Source: Deltaproteobacteria bacterium (GTDB taxonomy: Bacteria > Desulfobacterota > Syntrophia > Syntrophales > Smithellaceae). From it: a stretch of 64,000 nucleotides of DNA. The stretch is from NCBI GenBank assembly GCA_012729055.1, contig JAAYDW010000057.1, positions 1-64,000 on the forward strand. The letters run 5' to 3'. Position 1 is the stretch's first letter, and each line of letters opens with the position of its first letter. The translations under genes and the position numbers were made by a program. Below, in pieces: positions 53,011 to 61,903 of the stretch. The notes below the pieces were generated by a model that saw only the letters and a program-made list of their open reading frames with translations, had not been told where the DNA came from and made no database searches.

Positions 53011-53938
53011 GCCGTTCCGGATTCCGCTGATCGTGTTGGGGTCGCCCACGGCCACCGGGAAAACCCGCCTGGCCGTCGAACTGGCTCACGCCTGCGGCGG
53101 CGAAATCGTCAACGCCGATTCTCTGCAGGTCTATCGCTTCATGGATATCGGAACGGCCAAGCCGACCGCGGAAGAGCGAAAGCGCGTCCGTCATCACCTG
53201 ATCGATGTGGTCGATCCGGATGAAGAATTCAACGCCGCATTGTACGCCGACGCGGCCAGGGCGGCGATCGCCCGTCTGCACGGGGAAGGCAAGCCGGTCT
53301 TCGTTGTCGGCGGGACCGGGCTTTACATCCGGGCGCTGCTCAGCGGTATTATTGCCACGCCGCCGGTCGATGCGGCGCTCCGCCGTCATTACCAGAGCCT
53401 CCGGGACCGCTTCGGCCGCGCCCACGTGTACCGGCTTTTGTGCGAGAAGGACCCGGCCGCGGCGGCCAGGCTCAATCCCAACGATTCGGTGCGTGTGATC
53501 CGCGCGCTGGAGGTTTTCGACCAGAGCGGCCAGTCCATTGTCGTCCTGCAAAACCGGCACGCGTTTACCGACTGCCCCTACGAGGCGCTGAAAATCGGTC
53601 TCTGCGTCGAACGAAATGAACTCAAACAAAGGATCCTCGACAGAACGGCGCGGATGGCCGAAGCAGGTCTCGCCGCGGAAGTCCAGGGACTTCTGGACCG
53701 GGGCTACGGCGAAAAACTCAAATCCATGCAGTCCCTGGGCTACAAGCAGATGATCGCCTTTCTGACAGGCAAGCGTACGATGGACGAGGCGCTTGCGGAG
53801 ATGAACCGGGAAACCTGGCGCTACGCGAAACGGCAGATGACCTGGTTTGCCGCGGATAAGGAGATCCTCTGGCATTCTCCCGGACAAATCGACGACATCC
53901 GCCGCAAGGTCGAGGATTTCTGGACGCGCGTCCGGTGA
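52979..53938 (+). CDS. miaA: tRNA dimethylallyltransferase
   Basis: Adds a dimethylallyl group to A37 of tRNAs reading U-initial codons. P-loop GSPTATGKTRLAVELA, INADSLQVY-type motif (VNADSLQVYRFMDIGTAKP), VGGTGLYIRALL and the C-terminal WRYAKRQMTWF are all present. The start ATG 52979 lies inside the 3' end of mutL in another frame, giving 319 residues. A longer in-frame start at 52742 is read-through over mutL. The mutL-miaA order is widely conserved. Confidence 0.95.
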   Translation: MKSKNSLNANKPFRIPLIVLGSPTATGKTRLAVELAHACGGEIVNADSLQVYRFMDIGTAKPTAEERKRVRHHLIDVVDPDEEFNAALYADAARAAIARLHGEGKPVFVVGGTGLYIRALLSGIIATPPVDAALRRHYQSLRDRFGRAHVYRLLCEKDPAAAARLNPNDSVRVIRALEVFDQSGQSIVVLQNRHAFTDCPYEALKIGLCVERNELKQRILDRTARMAEAGLAAEVQGLLDRGYGEKLKSMQSLGYKQMIAFLTGKRTMDEALAEMNRETWRYAKRQMTWFAADKEILWHSPGQIDDIRRKVEDFWTRVR

Positions 53939-53990
53939 CGCGGAACAATTACCGCGCCGGCGGATGTAAAGATCTTCTCTTAATATTGAC

Positions 53991-54019
53991 TTGACTTAAA
54001 ACGGCGCAGACGCTAATTA
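53991..54019 (+). promoter_or_regulatory. Promoter candidate for the TPR lipoprotein gene
   Basis: TTGACT at 53991-53996 and TAATTA at 54014-54019, spaced 17 bases. The -10 merges with TATAAA. A second TTGACT starts five bases upstream. Confidence 0.5.
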
Positions 54020-54091
54020 TAAACGCTGTTTAAGCCGGGAGGTCAAAGACATTCTGACGATGAACCTTTTGGAAAAAGAAAGGAGCACCAT

Positions 54092-55270
54092 ATGTTAAGC
54101 GGCCAATTCAAAAAAAAGGCATTTTCGCTGATCCTGTTCCTGGCGGCTGTTTTACTGATTGTCGCCTGCGGACCCAAGGCGCGGATTCCGGTGAGCCAGC
54201 TGGATACGCCCGAGCACCATGTCTTTACCGGAATGAAACTTTTCGATCAGGAAAAGTATGCCGACGCCCAGCGGGAGTTTGAACTGGCCCTGCAGCTCGA
54301 CGCCGAATATTCCCGGGCCCATACCGGTGTCGGACTGGTGAAAACCTTCATGACGCCGCCCGACTACCGGGGCGCGGCCGACGCGCTGGGAAAAGGCGCC
54401 AAGTACGCGAAGGCGGACGAAGAGACGCTGGCGAACAAGGTGGCGCTGATCCGCTATTACACGCAGGGCAAGCAGGAAAAGAAATGGCTCGGCCTGGCTG
54501 CCGGGGAATTCGATGCGGCGGTGAAAATCGATCCGAAGCACTCCGCCGCTTACTATTTCATGGGGATCGCCTACAAGCAGGCCTACGATTTTGATGCGGC
54601 GGGGAAGATGTTCACCAAGGTCCTCGAGCTGAAAACGGATTACATCGCTCCGGCCGACGCGGAGTGGAATTTTATCCAGAAGGTGCAGCGGGCGATGCCC
54701 GGCTCCGTGACGGGCAAGCAGATCGCCCTGGTGGAGCGCATCAACCGCGCGGACGCCGCGGCGCTGTTTATGGAAGAACTGAAGATCGACGTTCTGTATA
54801 AAAAACGGACGCCCAAGACCTTCGATACGTCTTTCAAGGATCCGGAGAAGACCGCCAGGGAAGCCCAGAAGGTCCAAGTGACGGCCAAGGATATCGCGGA
54901 TCACCCCCTGAAGGCCGACATTGAAGGCATCCTGGAAATCGGCGTGCGCGGCCTGGAAATCTATCCCGACGGCAATTACTATCCCGGAGAGCTGATCACG
55001 CGCGCGGCGTATGCGATGATGCTGGAAGACGTCCTGATCAAGGTGACGGGAGACAACGCGCTTGCCACCAAGTTCATCGGCGCGAAATCGCCTTTTCCCG
55101 ATCTGCGGGCGGATCTGCCGTATTTCAACGCCGTGATGGTCGTGACCTCGCGGGGCATCATGGCAACGAAGGATGTGGCCACCGGCGAATTTGCGCCGCT
55201 CAAACCCGTGGCCGGCGTGGACGCCCTGCTGATTATCCGCAAGCTGAAGGAAGAACTGAAATTCAACTAA
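54092..55270 (+). CDS. TPR lipoprotein with C-terminal SLH-like domains
   Basis: A 392-residue lipoprotein (lipobox VAC, Cys about 27). Residues about 45-200 form TPR repeats (LFDQEKYADAQREFELALQL; AAYYFMGIAYKQAYDFDAAG). The last 120 residues (LEIYPDGNYYPGELITRAAY, FPDLRADLPYFNAVMVVTS, FAPLKPVAGVDALLII) match the SLH pattern of S-layer or peptidoglycan anchoring. It may tether an envelope complex to the wall. GAAAGGAG precedes ATG 54092. Confidence 0.75.
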   Translation: MLSGQFKKKAFSLILFLAAVLLIVACGPKARIPVSQLDTPEHHVFTGMKLFDQEKYADAQREFELALQLDAEYSRAHTGVGLVKTFMTPPDYRGAADALGKGAKYAKADEETLANKVALIRYYTQGKQEKKWLGLAAGEFDAAVKIDPKHSAAYYFMGIAYKQAYDFDAAGKMFTKVLELKTDYIAPADAEWNFIQKVQRAMPGSVTGKQIALVERINRADAAALFMEELKIDVLYKKRTPKTFDTSFKDPEKTAREAQKVQVTAKDIADHPLKADIEGILEIGVRGLEIYPDGNYYPGELITRAAYAMMLEDVLIKVTGDNALATKFIGAKSPFPDLRADLPYFNAVMVVTSRGIMATKDVATGEFAPLKPVAGVDALLIIRKLKEELKFN

Positions 55271-55363
55271 AGATCGTTTGACGGCGACACCCCGCGGAGA
55301 TAAACGGCTGCCCGTTTGGCCCCGCGGTTGAAATGCCGGCGAACGATACAGGCAAGAGGAAAC

Positions 55364-55385
55364 CAAAAGGGCGCAAGCCCTTTTG
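55364..55385. terminator. Intrinsic terminator upstream of valS
   Basis: Perfect 9-bp stem CAAAAGGGC/GCCCTTTTG with loop GCAA, followed by TGTATTTAT. It ends the TPR lipoprotein transcript or attenuates valS. No T-box anchor sequence was recognised nearby. Confidence 0.65.
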
Positions 55386-55414
55386 TGTATTTATAGAGGG
55401 GAGAGTTAATTTTC

Positions 55415-58072
55415 ATGTCACCGAAAGAGTTAGGCAAAGCATTCGAACCGGCCGAGGCCGAAAAGAGACTGTATCATTACTGGCTCGAGAACAAGTTTTT
55501 CCACGCGCAGGATACCAGCGAGGCGCCGCCTTTTTCCATCGTCATTCCGCCTCCCAACGTGACCGGCATGCTGCACATGGGCCATGCGCTCAACAACACG
55601 CTGCAGGACATCATCATCCGCTTCAAGAGGATGCAGGGCTACAACACGCTGTGGATGCCGGGAATGGACCATGCGGGCATCGCGACGCAAAACGTGGTGG
55701 AGCAGCAGCTCCGCAAGGAGGGACTCTCCCGGCACGATCTGGGGCGGGAAAAATTCATCGCCCGCGTCTGGGAGTGGAAGGAACAATACGGCGGCGTCAT
55801 CATCAATCAGCTCAAGCGCCTGGGCTGCTCCTGCGACTGGGACCGCGAGCGCTTCACCATGGACGAGGGGCTTTCCCAGGCGGTGCGCGAGGTTTTTGTG
55901 CGCCTCTACAACGAAGACATGATTTACCAGGGGGATTACATCGTCAACTGGTGTCCCCGCTGCCACACCGCCATCTCCGACCTGGAGGTGGAGTTCAAGC
56001 AGGACCAGAGCAATCTGTGGAACATCCGGTATCCGTTCGCCGACGGCGCGGGCGACATCGTCGTCGCCACGACGCGGCCGGAAACCATGCTCGGCGACAC
56101 GGCCGTGGCGGTGCATCCGGATGATCCGCGTTACAAGGACAAGATCGGCAAAATGGTCATTCTGCCTCTGGTGAACAAGCCGATTCCGATCATCGCCGAC
56201 GATTACGTGACGATGGAATTCGGCTCCGGAGCGGTGAAGATCACTCCCGGCTCCGATCCCAACGACTTCGCCATGGCCCAGCGCCACAACCTGGAAATCA
56301 TTTCGGTCATTGACGGACAGGGCCTGATCAACGAATACGGCGGAAAGTACAAGGGGCAGGACCGCTACGAAGCGCGCGACAACGTGGTCGCCGATCTCGA
56401 AAAGGAAGGCTACCTGGTCGGCACGGAGCCCTATGCGCACAATGTCGGCCAGTGCTACCGCTGCAAGACGGACATCGAGCCGATGGTGTCCAAACAGTGG
56501 TTCGTCAAAATCAAGCCGCTTGCGGCCAAGGCCATCGCCGCCGTTTCGAAAAAGAAGACCCGCATCGTGCCCGCCACCTGGGAAGCCACCTATTTCGAGT
56601 GGATGAACAACATCCGCGACTGGTGCATCTCGCGTCAGCTGTGGTGGGGGCACCGCATTCCCGTCTGGTATTGCGGCGACTGCGGCAAGGTCATCGTGTC
56701 CACGGTCGATCCGGACAAGTGTCCGATCTGCGACGGTTCCTCGCTTAGGCAGGATGAGGACGTCCTCGACACCTGGTTCAGTTCGGCCCTGTGGCCGTTT
56801 ACCACGCTGGGCTGGCCCAAAAGAACGGAAGCCCTCAAAACCTTCTATCCGACGTCGCTGCTCATCACCGGATTCGACATCCTCTTCTTCTGGGTGGCCC
56901 GCATGATGATGATGGGCCTTTACGTCATGAAGGATGTGCCGTTCAAGGACGTCTATCTGCATGCGCTGGTCCGCGACGAAAAGGGCGAAAAGATGAGCAA
57001 ATCGAAGGGCAACAGCATTGACCCGCTGCTCATGATCGATCAATACGGAACCGACGCGTTCCGTTTCACGCTGGCCGCCTATACCGCCCAGGGGCGCGAC
57101 GTGCGCATGTCGCCGGAGCGCATCGAAGGCTACAAGTTTTTCGTCAACAAGATCTGGAACGCGGCGAAGCTCACACTCGCCTGCCTGGCGGATTACGATG
57201 AAAACGCGCCGCTCGATGCCCCGGATTCACTGCCGGACAAGTGGATTAAGGCCAAGCTCAACGAAACGATCGCCGACGTGATCCGGAGCCTCGACGAGTA
57301 CCGCTTCAACGACGCGGCGGCTGCGGTCTATAACTTCATCTGGCACGAGTACTGCGACTGGTATCTGGAAGTAAGCAAGCCCGCGCTCTATGGCCGCATC
57401 GGCCCCGCAGAAAAGCACGCGGCCCAGCGCACGCAGCGGGAGGTTTTCGGCGCAATGCTGCAATTGCTGCACCCTTTCATGCCGTTTGTGACCGAAGAGC
57501 TCTGGCAGGCGCTTAAGGGAAGCGACGAACACTCCATCATGGTCAGTCGCTTTCCGGCCGTCCGGGAGGACTGGAATGAAAAGGACGCCGAAAAGGAAAT
57601 GGAAATGATCATGGACGTCATTACCGCCATCCGCAACATCCGCGGTGAGATGCGGATTCCGCCGTCTCACAAACTGACCGCGCTGGTGTCCGCCGGAGAC
57701 GAAACCAGCCGGGAAGCCGTTGAACGGGGCAGGGGCTTTATCGTGAACCTCGCCAATCTCGAATCCCTGGCGGTGGACGTGAGCCTGTCGGAGCCCAAAG
57801 GCGTCGCCACGGGCGTAGTCGGCGGTATGAGAATTTTCGTGCCGTTGGCCGGCCTGGTCGATATCGCGGGAGAAAAGACGCGCCTGGAAAAGGAGATCGC
57901 CAAGGTGTCCAAAGATCTCGAACAGAGTTCGCGCAAGCTGGCCAACCGGGATTTCCGGGCCAAGGCGGCGCCGGAGGTGATTGCCAAGGAAGAAGCGAAG
58001 CTCAAAGAGTTTCAGGAAAAATTCACGGCGCTCGAAGGGGCGTTGAAGAAATTGAAGGACATCGCCGGATAA
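55415..58072 (+). CDS. valS: Valyl-tRNA synthetase
   Basis: Class Ia synthetase with CP1 editing domain. HIGH-type motif PPNVTGMLHMGHALNN, editing region VVATTRPETMLGDTAVAV, KMSKS in GEKMSKSKGNSIDP. A C-terminal coiled-coil arm (about 815-885, ETRLEKEIAKVSKDLEQSS) binds the tRNA. At 885 residues it is full length. GGGGAGAG precedes ATG 55415. It heads the nadC-birA-coaX-coaE run. Confidence 0.98.
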   Translation: MSPKELGKAFEPAEAEKRLYHYWLENKFFHAQDTSEAPPFSIVIPPPNVTGMLHMGHALNNTLQDIIIRFKRMQGYNTLWMPGMDHAGIATQNVVEQQLRKEGLSRHDLGREKFIARVWEWKEQYGGVIINQLKRLGCSCDWDRERFTMDEGLSQAVREVFVRLYNEDMIYQGDYIVNWCPRCHTAISDLEVEFKQDQSNLWNIRYPFADGAGDIVVATTRPETMLGDTAVAVHPDDPRYKDKIGKMVILPLVNKPIPIIADDYVTMEFGSGAVKITPGSDPNDFAMAQRHNLEIISVIDGQGLINEYGGKYKGQDRYEARDNVVADLEKEGYLVGTEPYAHNVGQCYRCKTDIEPMVSKQWFVKIKPLAAKAIAAVSKKKTRIVPATWEATYFEWMNNIRDWCISRQLWWGHRIPVWYCGDCGKVIVSTVDPDKCPICDGSSLRQDEDVLDTWFSSALWPFTTLGWPKRTEALKTFYPTSLLITGFDILFFWVARMMMMGLYVMKDVPFKDVYLHALVRDEKGEKMSKSKGNSIDPLLMIDQYGTDAFRFTLAAYTAQGRDVRMSPERIEGYKFFVNKIWNAAKLTLACLADYDENAPLDAPDSLPDKWIKAKLNETIADVIRSLDEYRFNDAAAAVYNFIWHEYCDWYLEVSKPALYGRIGPAEKHAAQRTQREVFGAMLQLLHPFMPFVTEELWQALKGSDEHSIMVSRFPAVREDWNEKDAEKEMEMIMDVITAIRNIRGEMRIPPSHKLTALVSAGDETSREAVERGRGFIVNLANLESLAVDVSLSEPKGVATGVVGGMRIFVPLAGLVDIAGEKTRLEKEIAKVSKDLEQSSRKLANRDFRAKAAPEVIAKEEAKLKEFQEKFTALEGALKKLKDIAG

Positions 58073-58905
58073 TGGTTTCAGGGCCGATCAAAACCCTTAT
58101 TAAAGCCGCGCTCGCCGAGGATATCGGTCCGGGCGACATCACCACGGAAGCCACCGTCTCCCCGCGCCGGGAGGGCCGGGCCCTCGCCGTGGCCAAAGGA
58201 GATTTTGTCGTCGCGGGACTGGACGTTTTCGCCGCGGTTTTTCAGGCGCTTGATAAAAAGATTCGAGTGACCGGGCGCGTGACCGACGGCCGTCGGATCA
58301 AAAAAGGGACGGTGATCGCCGAGGTGGAGGGCCGCCTGGCGGCCATTCTCCAGGCGGAGCGCACGGCGCTGAATTTGTTTCAGCGCATGAGCGGCATCGC
58401 GACGCAGACGGCCCGCTACGTGGCGGCCGCGCGCGGGACGAAGGCCCGGATTCTCGATACGCGCAAGACCGTTCCGGGGCTGAGGCTCCTCGACAAGATG
58501 GCGGTGCGCCTGGGCGGAGGAGCCAATCACCGCTTCGGACTTTACGATGCCGTGCTCATCAAGGACAATCACATTGAAGCCGCGGGCGGCATTGCCGCCG
58601 CCGTGGCGGCCCAGCGCCGACGCCTGAAAAAACCGGCGCGCATTGAAGTGGAAACCAAAAATCTGCGCGAGGTCGCAGAGGCCCTCTCCTGCGGCGTCGA
58701 TGTCATCATGCTCGACAACATGACCTGCGCCGCCATGAAGAAAGCCGTCGGCCTGGTCGCCGGGCGCGCGCTCGTTGAAGCTTCCGGCAATGTCACCCTC
58801 CGGCGCGTTCGCGCCATCGCCGCCACCGGCGTGGACTGGATATCCGTCGGCGAACTGACGCATTCCGTGCGCGCCGCGGATATCTCGCTTCTTGTTTCCG
58901 GCTGA
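58072..58905 (+). CDS. nadC: Nicotinate-nucleotide pyrophosphorylase (carboxylating)
   Basis: Converts quinolinate and PRPP to nicotinate mononucleotide in NAD synthesis. The signature LDTRKTVPGLRLLDKMAVRL, GGGANHRFGLYDAVLIKDNH and VEASGNVTLRRVRAIAATGV are clear. At 277 residues it is normal. Its ATG overlaps the valS stop by one base (TAATG). Confidence 0.96.
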   Translation: MVSGPIKTLIKAALAEDIGPGDITTEATVSPRREGRALAVAKGDFVVAGLDVFAAVFQALDKKIRVTGRVTDGRRIKKGTVIAEVEGRLAAILQAERTALNLFQRMSGIATQTARYVAAARGTKARILDTRKTVPGLRLLDKMAVRLGGGANHRFGLYDAVLIKDNHIEAAGGIAAAVAAQRRRLKKPARIEVETKNLREVAEALSCGVDVIMLDNMTCAAMKKAVGLVAGRALVEASGNVTLRRVRAIAATGVDWISVGELTHSVRAADISLLVSG

Positions 58906-58987
58906 GAAGCCGCGCGGGACGGAATGTCCCCCGGGCCGATACCGGGGCAGAGGCGGATCGAAATGTCCCGGCTAAGGAAAAAATATC

Positions 58988-59779
58988 ATGAATGCTCATT
59001 TCGCGCCCCGGGAAAAACCGCCCGCCGATCAATGTATCGGCCATCAGGTCCATTATTACAAAACCGTCGGGTCGACAAACGATGAAGCGTTTCGCCTCGG
59101 CCTCCAGGGCGCGCCCGGGGGAACGGCAGTGGTCGCCGACGCCCAGAACGCGGGCAAGGGCCGCCTGGCGCGCGTGTGGCATTCGCCGCCCGGCGCGAAC
59201 ATTTACACATCCGTCCTTTTGCGGCCTCGCTTTGAAGCCGCCCGCGCGCCGCAGATATCGATTGCCGCGGGCGTCGCCGCGGCCGAAACGATCGAGCCCT
59301 ACTGTCCCGGCCGCGTGGCGCTCAAATGGCCCAACGACGTTCAGATCGGGGGGAAAAAGGTTTGCGGCATTCTGGCGCAGATGAAACTGGCCCAGGCGGA
59401 CATTGACTTTGTTGTGGTCGGCATCGGTATGAACGTCAACTGGCGGCCGGAGCAGTTTCCGGAGGAAATCCGCAGCATCGCCACGTCGCTTTTCCTGGAA
59501 ACGGGCCGGGACATTTCCCGGGAGGATTTGTTAAATCGCCTGTATGAAAATTTGACAAAATGGTATAAGAGCCTCCTGACTTGCGGTTTCGAGGCGGTCC
59601 GGCAGGCTTGGCTTTCCCGGGCGCCGATGATCGGTCAAAACGTCGCGGTCCGGTTCGGAGACGAGACGCTCAGCGGACGGGCCGCGGGGCTGGATGAAGA
59701 CGGGTCCCTGATCCTGGAAACGCCGGAAGGCGCCGCAAGGAAAGTGTCCGCGGGGGACGCGACCATTCTCAAGAGGTGA
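58988..59779 (+). CDS. birA: Biotin--[acetyl-CoA carboxylase] ligase (no DNA-binding domain)
   Basis: Activates biotin as biotinyl-AMP and attaches it to carboxyl carrier proteins. GSTNDEAFRLGLQG, GKGRLARVWHSPPGANIYTS (biotinyl-AMP loop) and LKWPNDVQIGGKKVCGILAQ are visible, and a C-terminal SH3-like cap follows. No N-terminal helix-turn-helix is present, so it is a class I ligase that does not repress biotin genes. 263 residues. Confidence 0.94.
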   Translation: MNAHFAPREKPPADQCIGHQVHYYKTVGSTNDEAFRLGLQGAPGGTAVVADAQNAGKGRLARVWHSPPGANIYTSVLLRPRFEAARAPQISIAAGVAAAETIEPYCPGRVALKWPNDVQIGGKKVCGILAQMKLAQADIDFVVVGIGMNVNWRPEQFPEEIRSIATSLFLETGRDISREDLLNRLYENLTKWYKSLLTCGFEAVRQAWLSRAPMIGQNVAVRFGDETLSGRAAGLDEDGSLILETPEGAARKVSAGDATILKR

Positions 59780-59782
59780 CGT

Positions 59783-60559
59783 ATGCTGCTAGTGATTGAT
59801 GTGGGGAACACCAATACAGTCCTGGGCCTTTTTGACGGAGAGACGCTGATTCACGATTGGCGGATCCGCACGGAAATCGATCATACGATCGACGAGTACG
59901 GCGTGCTCATTTCCAATCTGTACCAGTCCAGCCGGATGAAGGCCAAGGAAATCAAAGCCGTCACGGATATCATCATTTCCTGCGTGGTGCCGCCGATGCT
60001 CAACATTCTCGAGCCACTCTGCATGAAATATTTCAATCTCAAACCGCTGATTGTCGGCCCCGGCATCAAGACGGGCATGCCGATTTTTTACGACAATCCC
60101 AAGGAAGTGGGGGCGGACCGGATCGTGAACGCGGTTGCCGCCTACGCCAAGTACCGCCGGGAGTCGATCATCGTGGATTTCGGGACGGCGACCACGTTCG
60201 ATTACGTTTCGCCCAAAGGAGAATACATGGGCGGATGCATCGCGCCGGGCATCGTGATTTCCAGCGAGGCTCTCTTCAAACGGGCGTCCAAACTGCCGCG
60301 CGTCGAATTCAGCCGCCCCAAAACCATCATCACGAAAGACACGATCAGCGCCATGCAGGCGGGGATCATGTTCGGTTACGCGGGGCTGGTGGACGGCATC
60401 GTCGAACGGATGAAGGCGGAGGTCAGGACCAATCCGCTGGTCATCGCCACGGGCGGCCTCGCGCGGATTGTCGCTCCGGAATCCCGGACCATCGAGAAGA
60501 TTGAAGAGATGCTCACACTGGACGGTCTGCGCTTCATTTACGATCTCAATAAGAAATAG
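59783..60559 (+). CDS. coaX: Type III pantothenate kinase
   Basis: First step of CoA synthesis. The N-terminal phosphate motif [14 protein letters not shown], the substrate region [15 protein letters not shown] and the FGTATTFD motif mark the CoaX (ASKHA fold) family. 258 residues. It starts three bases after birA with AGAGGTGA overlapping the junction. Confidence 0.96.
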   Translation: MLLVIDVGNTNTVLGLFDGETLIHDWRIRTEIDHTIDEYGVLISNLYQSSRMKAKEIKAVTDIIISCVVPPMLNILEPLCMKYFNLKPLIVGPGIKTGMPIFYDNPKEVGADRIVNAVAAYAKYRRESIIVDFGTATTFDYVSPKGEYMGGCIAPGIVISSEALFKRASKLPRVEFSRPKTIITKDTISAMQAGIMFGYAGLVDGIVERMKAEVRTNPLVIATGGLARIVAPESRTIEKIEEMLTLDGLRFIYDLNKK

Positions 60560-60562
60560 CCC

Positions 60563-61204
60563 ATGCTGAATGTCGGTTTAACGGGCGGCATCGCCTGCGG
60601 AAAATCCACCGTCGCGGACATGTTTGTGTCGCTGGGCGGACATCTCATCGATTTCGACAAGCTGGCCCACGAAGTCCAGGAGCCCGAAAAGCCGGCTTGG
60701 CGGGAGGTGGTGCGCTTGTTCGGGACGGACATCCTGCGTCCGGATCAGACCATCGACCGCAACAAACTGGCCGCGACGGTTTTCAACGACGCGGCCAAGC
60801 TCAAAAAGCTCAACAGCATCGTCCATCCGCGCGTTTTCGAAGAGTGGTGGCGCCGCCTGGAAGCCATTGGAACGCGCGATCCGCGCGCGATCGTTTTTTC
60901 GGACGTCCCGCTGTTGTTCGAAGGCGGCATGCAGCATCTTTTTGATCTCACGGTCCTGGTGATGATCGAGCCGGCCTTGCAGATCAGGCGCCTGATGTTC
61001 CGCAACGCGCTCGGCCGCGAGGAAGCCGAACTTCGCCTGTCCAGCCAGCTGCCGATCGGCGAAAAAGCGCAGATCGCGGACATCGTGATCGACAATTCCT
61101 CTGCCGTGGCCGAAACGCAAAAGAAAGCGGCGACGGTGTGGCGCGAGCTGATCCGGAGAGAAAAAGCGAAATATCTGTCTTCGCAAGCATCCAAAATATC
61201 CTGA
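60563..61204 (+). CDS. coaE: Dephospho-CoA kinase
   Basis: Last step of CoA synthesis. P-loop GLTGGIACGKSTVADMF, the LIDFDKLAHEVQEP substrate loop, and the VFSDVPLLFEGGM region are typical. 213 residues, starting three bases after coaX. Together coaX and coaE put the first and last CoA steps in one operon. Confidence 0.96.
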   Translation: MLNVGLTGGIACGKSTVADMFVSLGGHLIDFDKLAHEVQEPEKPAWREVVRLFGTDILRPDQTIDRNKLAATVFNDAAKLKKLNSIVHPRVFEEWWRRLEAIGTRDPRAIVFSDVPLLFEGGMQHLFDLTVLVMIEPALQIRRLMFRNALGREEAELRLSSQLPIGEKAQIADIVIDNSSAVAETQKKAATVWRELIRREKAKYLSSQASKIS

Positions 61205-61218
61205 ACACGGAGGAAAGT

Positions 61219-61833
61219 ATGATTGAAAAAAATGTAAAAACGGATTTCAGCGCGCAGGTCTGCGACCCGGTGATCGGAGAAGGCGCCTATGTGCATCCGC
61301 TGGCGGCGGTCATCGGCAACGTGGTTCTGGGCAAAAACGTTATGGTCGCGCCGACAGCCTGCGTGCGCGGCGACGAAGGCCAGCCGCTTTGTGTCGGAGA
61401 CGATTCCAACGTCCAGGACGGCGTGGTGATTCACGCGCTGGAAACCGAGTTGGACGGGAAGCCCGTGGAAAAAAACCAGGTCGAGGTCAACGGTAAGAAG
61501 TATGCCGTTTACGTCGGCAACCGCGTGTCGCTTGCGCACCAGGTGCAGATTCACGGTCCTGCCGTCGTCATGGACGATACGTTCGTGGGGATGAAAACGC
61601 TGGTCTTCAAGTCTTTTGTCGGCAAAAACTGCGTGGTCGAGCCGGGCGTCATCCTGATGGGGGTGAAGGTTGCAGACGGACATTATGTGCCGGCGGGATC
61701 GGTGGTCAAAACCCAGGCGGACGCGGATGCGCTGCCCGCCATCACCGCCGACTATCCCATGAAGGACATGAACAAAGGCGTCCTGCACGTCAACAAGGCC
61801 CTGGCCAAGGGGTATCTGGCGGCCGGCCGATAG
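61219..61833 (+). CDS. cam: Gamma-class carbonic anhydrase, Cam type
   Basis: Interconverts CO2 and bicarbonate. Left-handed beta-helix repeats (VIGNVVLGKNVMVAPTACV). RGDEGQPLCVGDDSNVQDGV, VVIHALETEL, and GNRVSLAHQVQIHGPAVV supply the His ligands of the interfacial metal. The acidic loop and the extended segment around VEKNQVEVNGKKYAVYV align with the archaeal Cam prototype rather than the shorter CamH forms. 204 residues from ATG 61219 (GGAGG). No signal peptide, so cytoplasmic, possibly supplying bicarbonate to carboxylases. Confidence 0.88.
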   Translation: MIEKNVKTDFSAQVCDPVIGEGAYVHPLAAVIGNVVLGKNVMVAPTACVRGDEGQPLCVGDDSNVQDGVVIHALETELDGKPVEKNQVEVNGKKYAVYVGNRVSLAHQVQIHGPAVVMDDTFVGMKTLVFKSFVGKNCVVEPGVILMGVKVADGHYVPAGSVVKTQADADALPAITADYPMKDMNKGVLHVNKALAKGYLAAGR

Positions 61834-61853
61834 CGGCTTCGGAGGACCAATCG

Positions 61854-61894
61854 GACAGCCGGTTCGGACCACGGTCCGCAACCGGTTGTCTTTT
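61854..61894 (+). terminator. Strong intrinsic terminator
   Basis: Arms GACAGCCGGTTCGGACC and GGTCCGCAACCGGTTGTC pair with one bulge and one mismatch, followed by TTTTCATTTT. It closes the valS-to-cam operon. Confidence 0.88.
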
Positions 61895-61903
61895 CATTTT
61901 ACC

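Noticed and set aside
51241-53055. 604-residue open frame opposite mutL
   Set aside because: Antisense to a well-conserved gene; translation is Arg/Gly/His-rich without recognisable motifs.
55271-55414. T-box riboswitch before valS
   Set aside because: Only a terminator hairpin is present; the conserved T-box antiterminator bulge sequence was not found.
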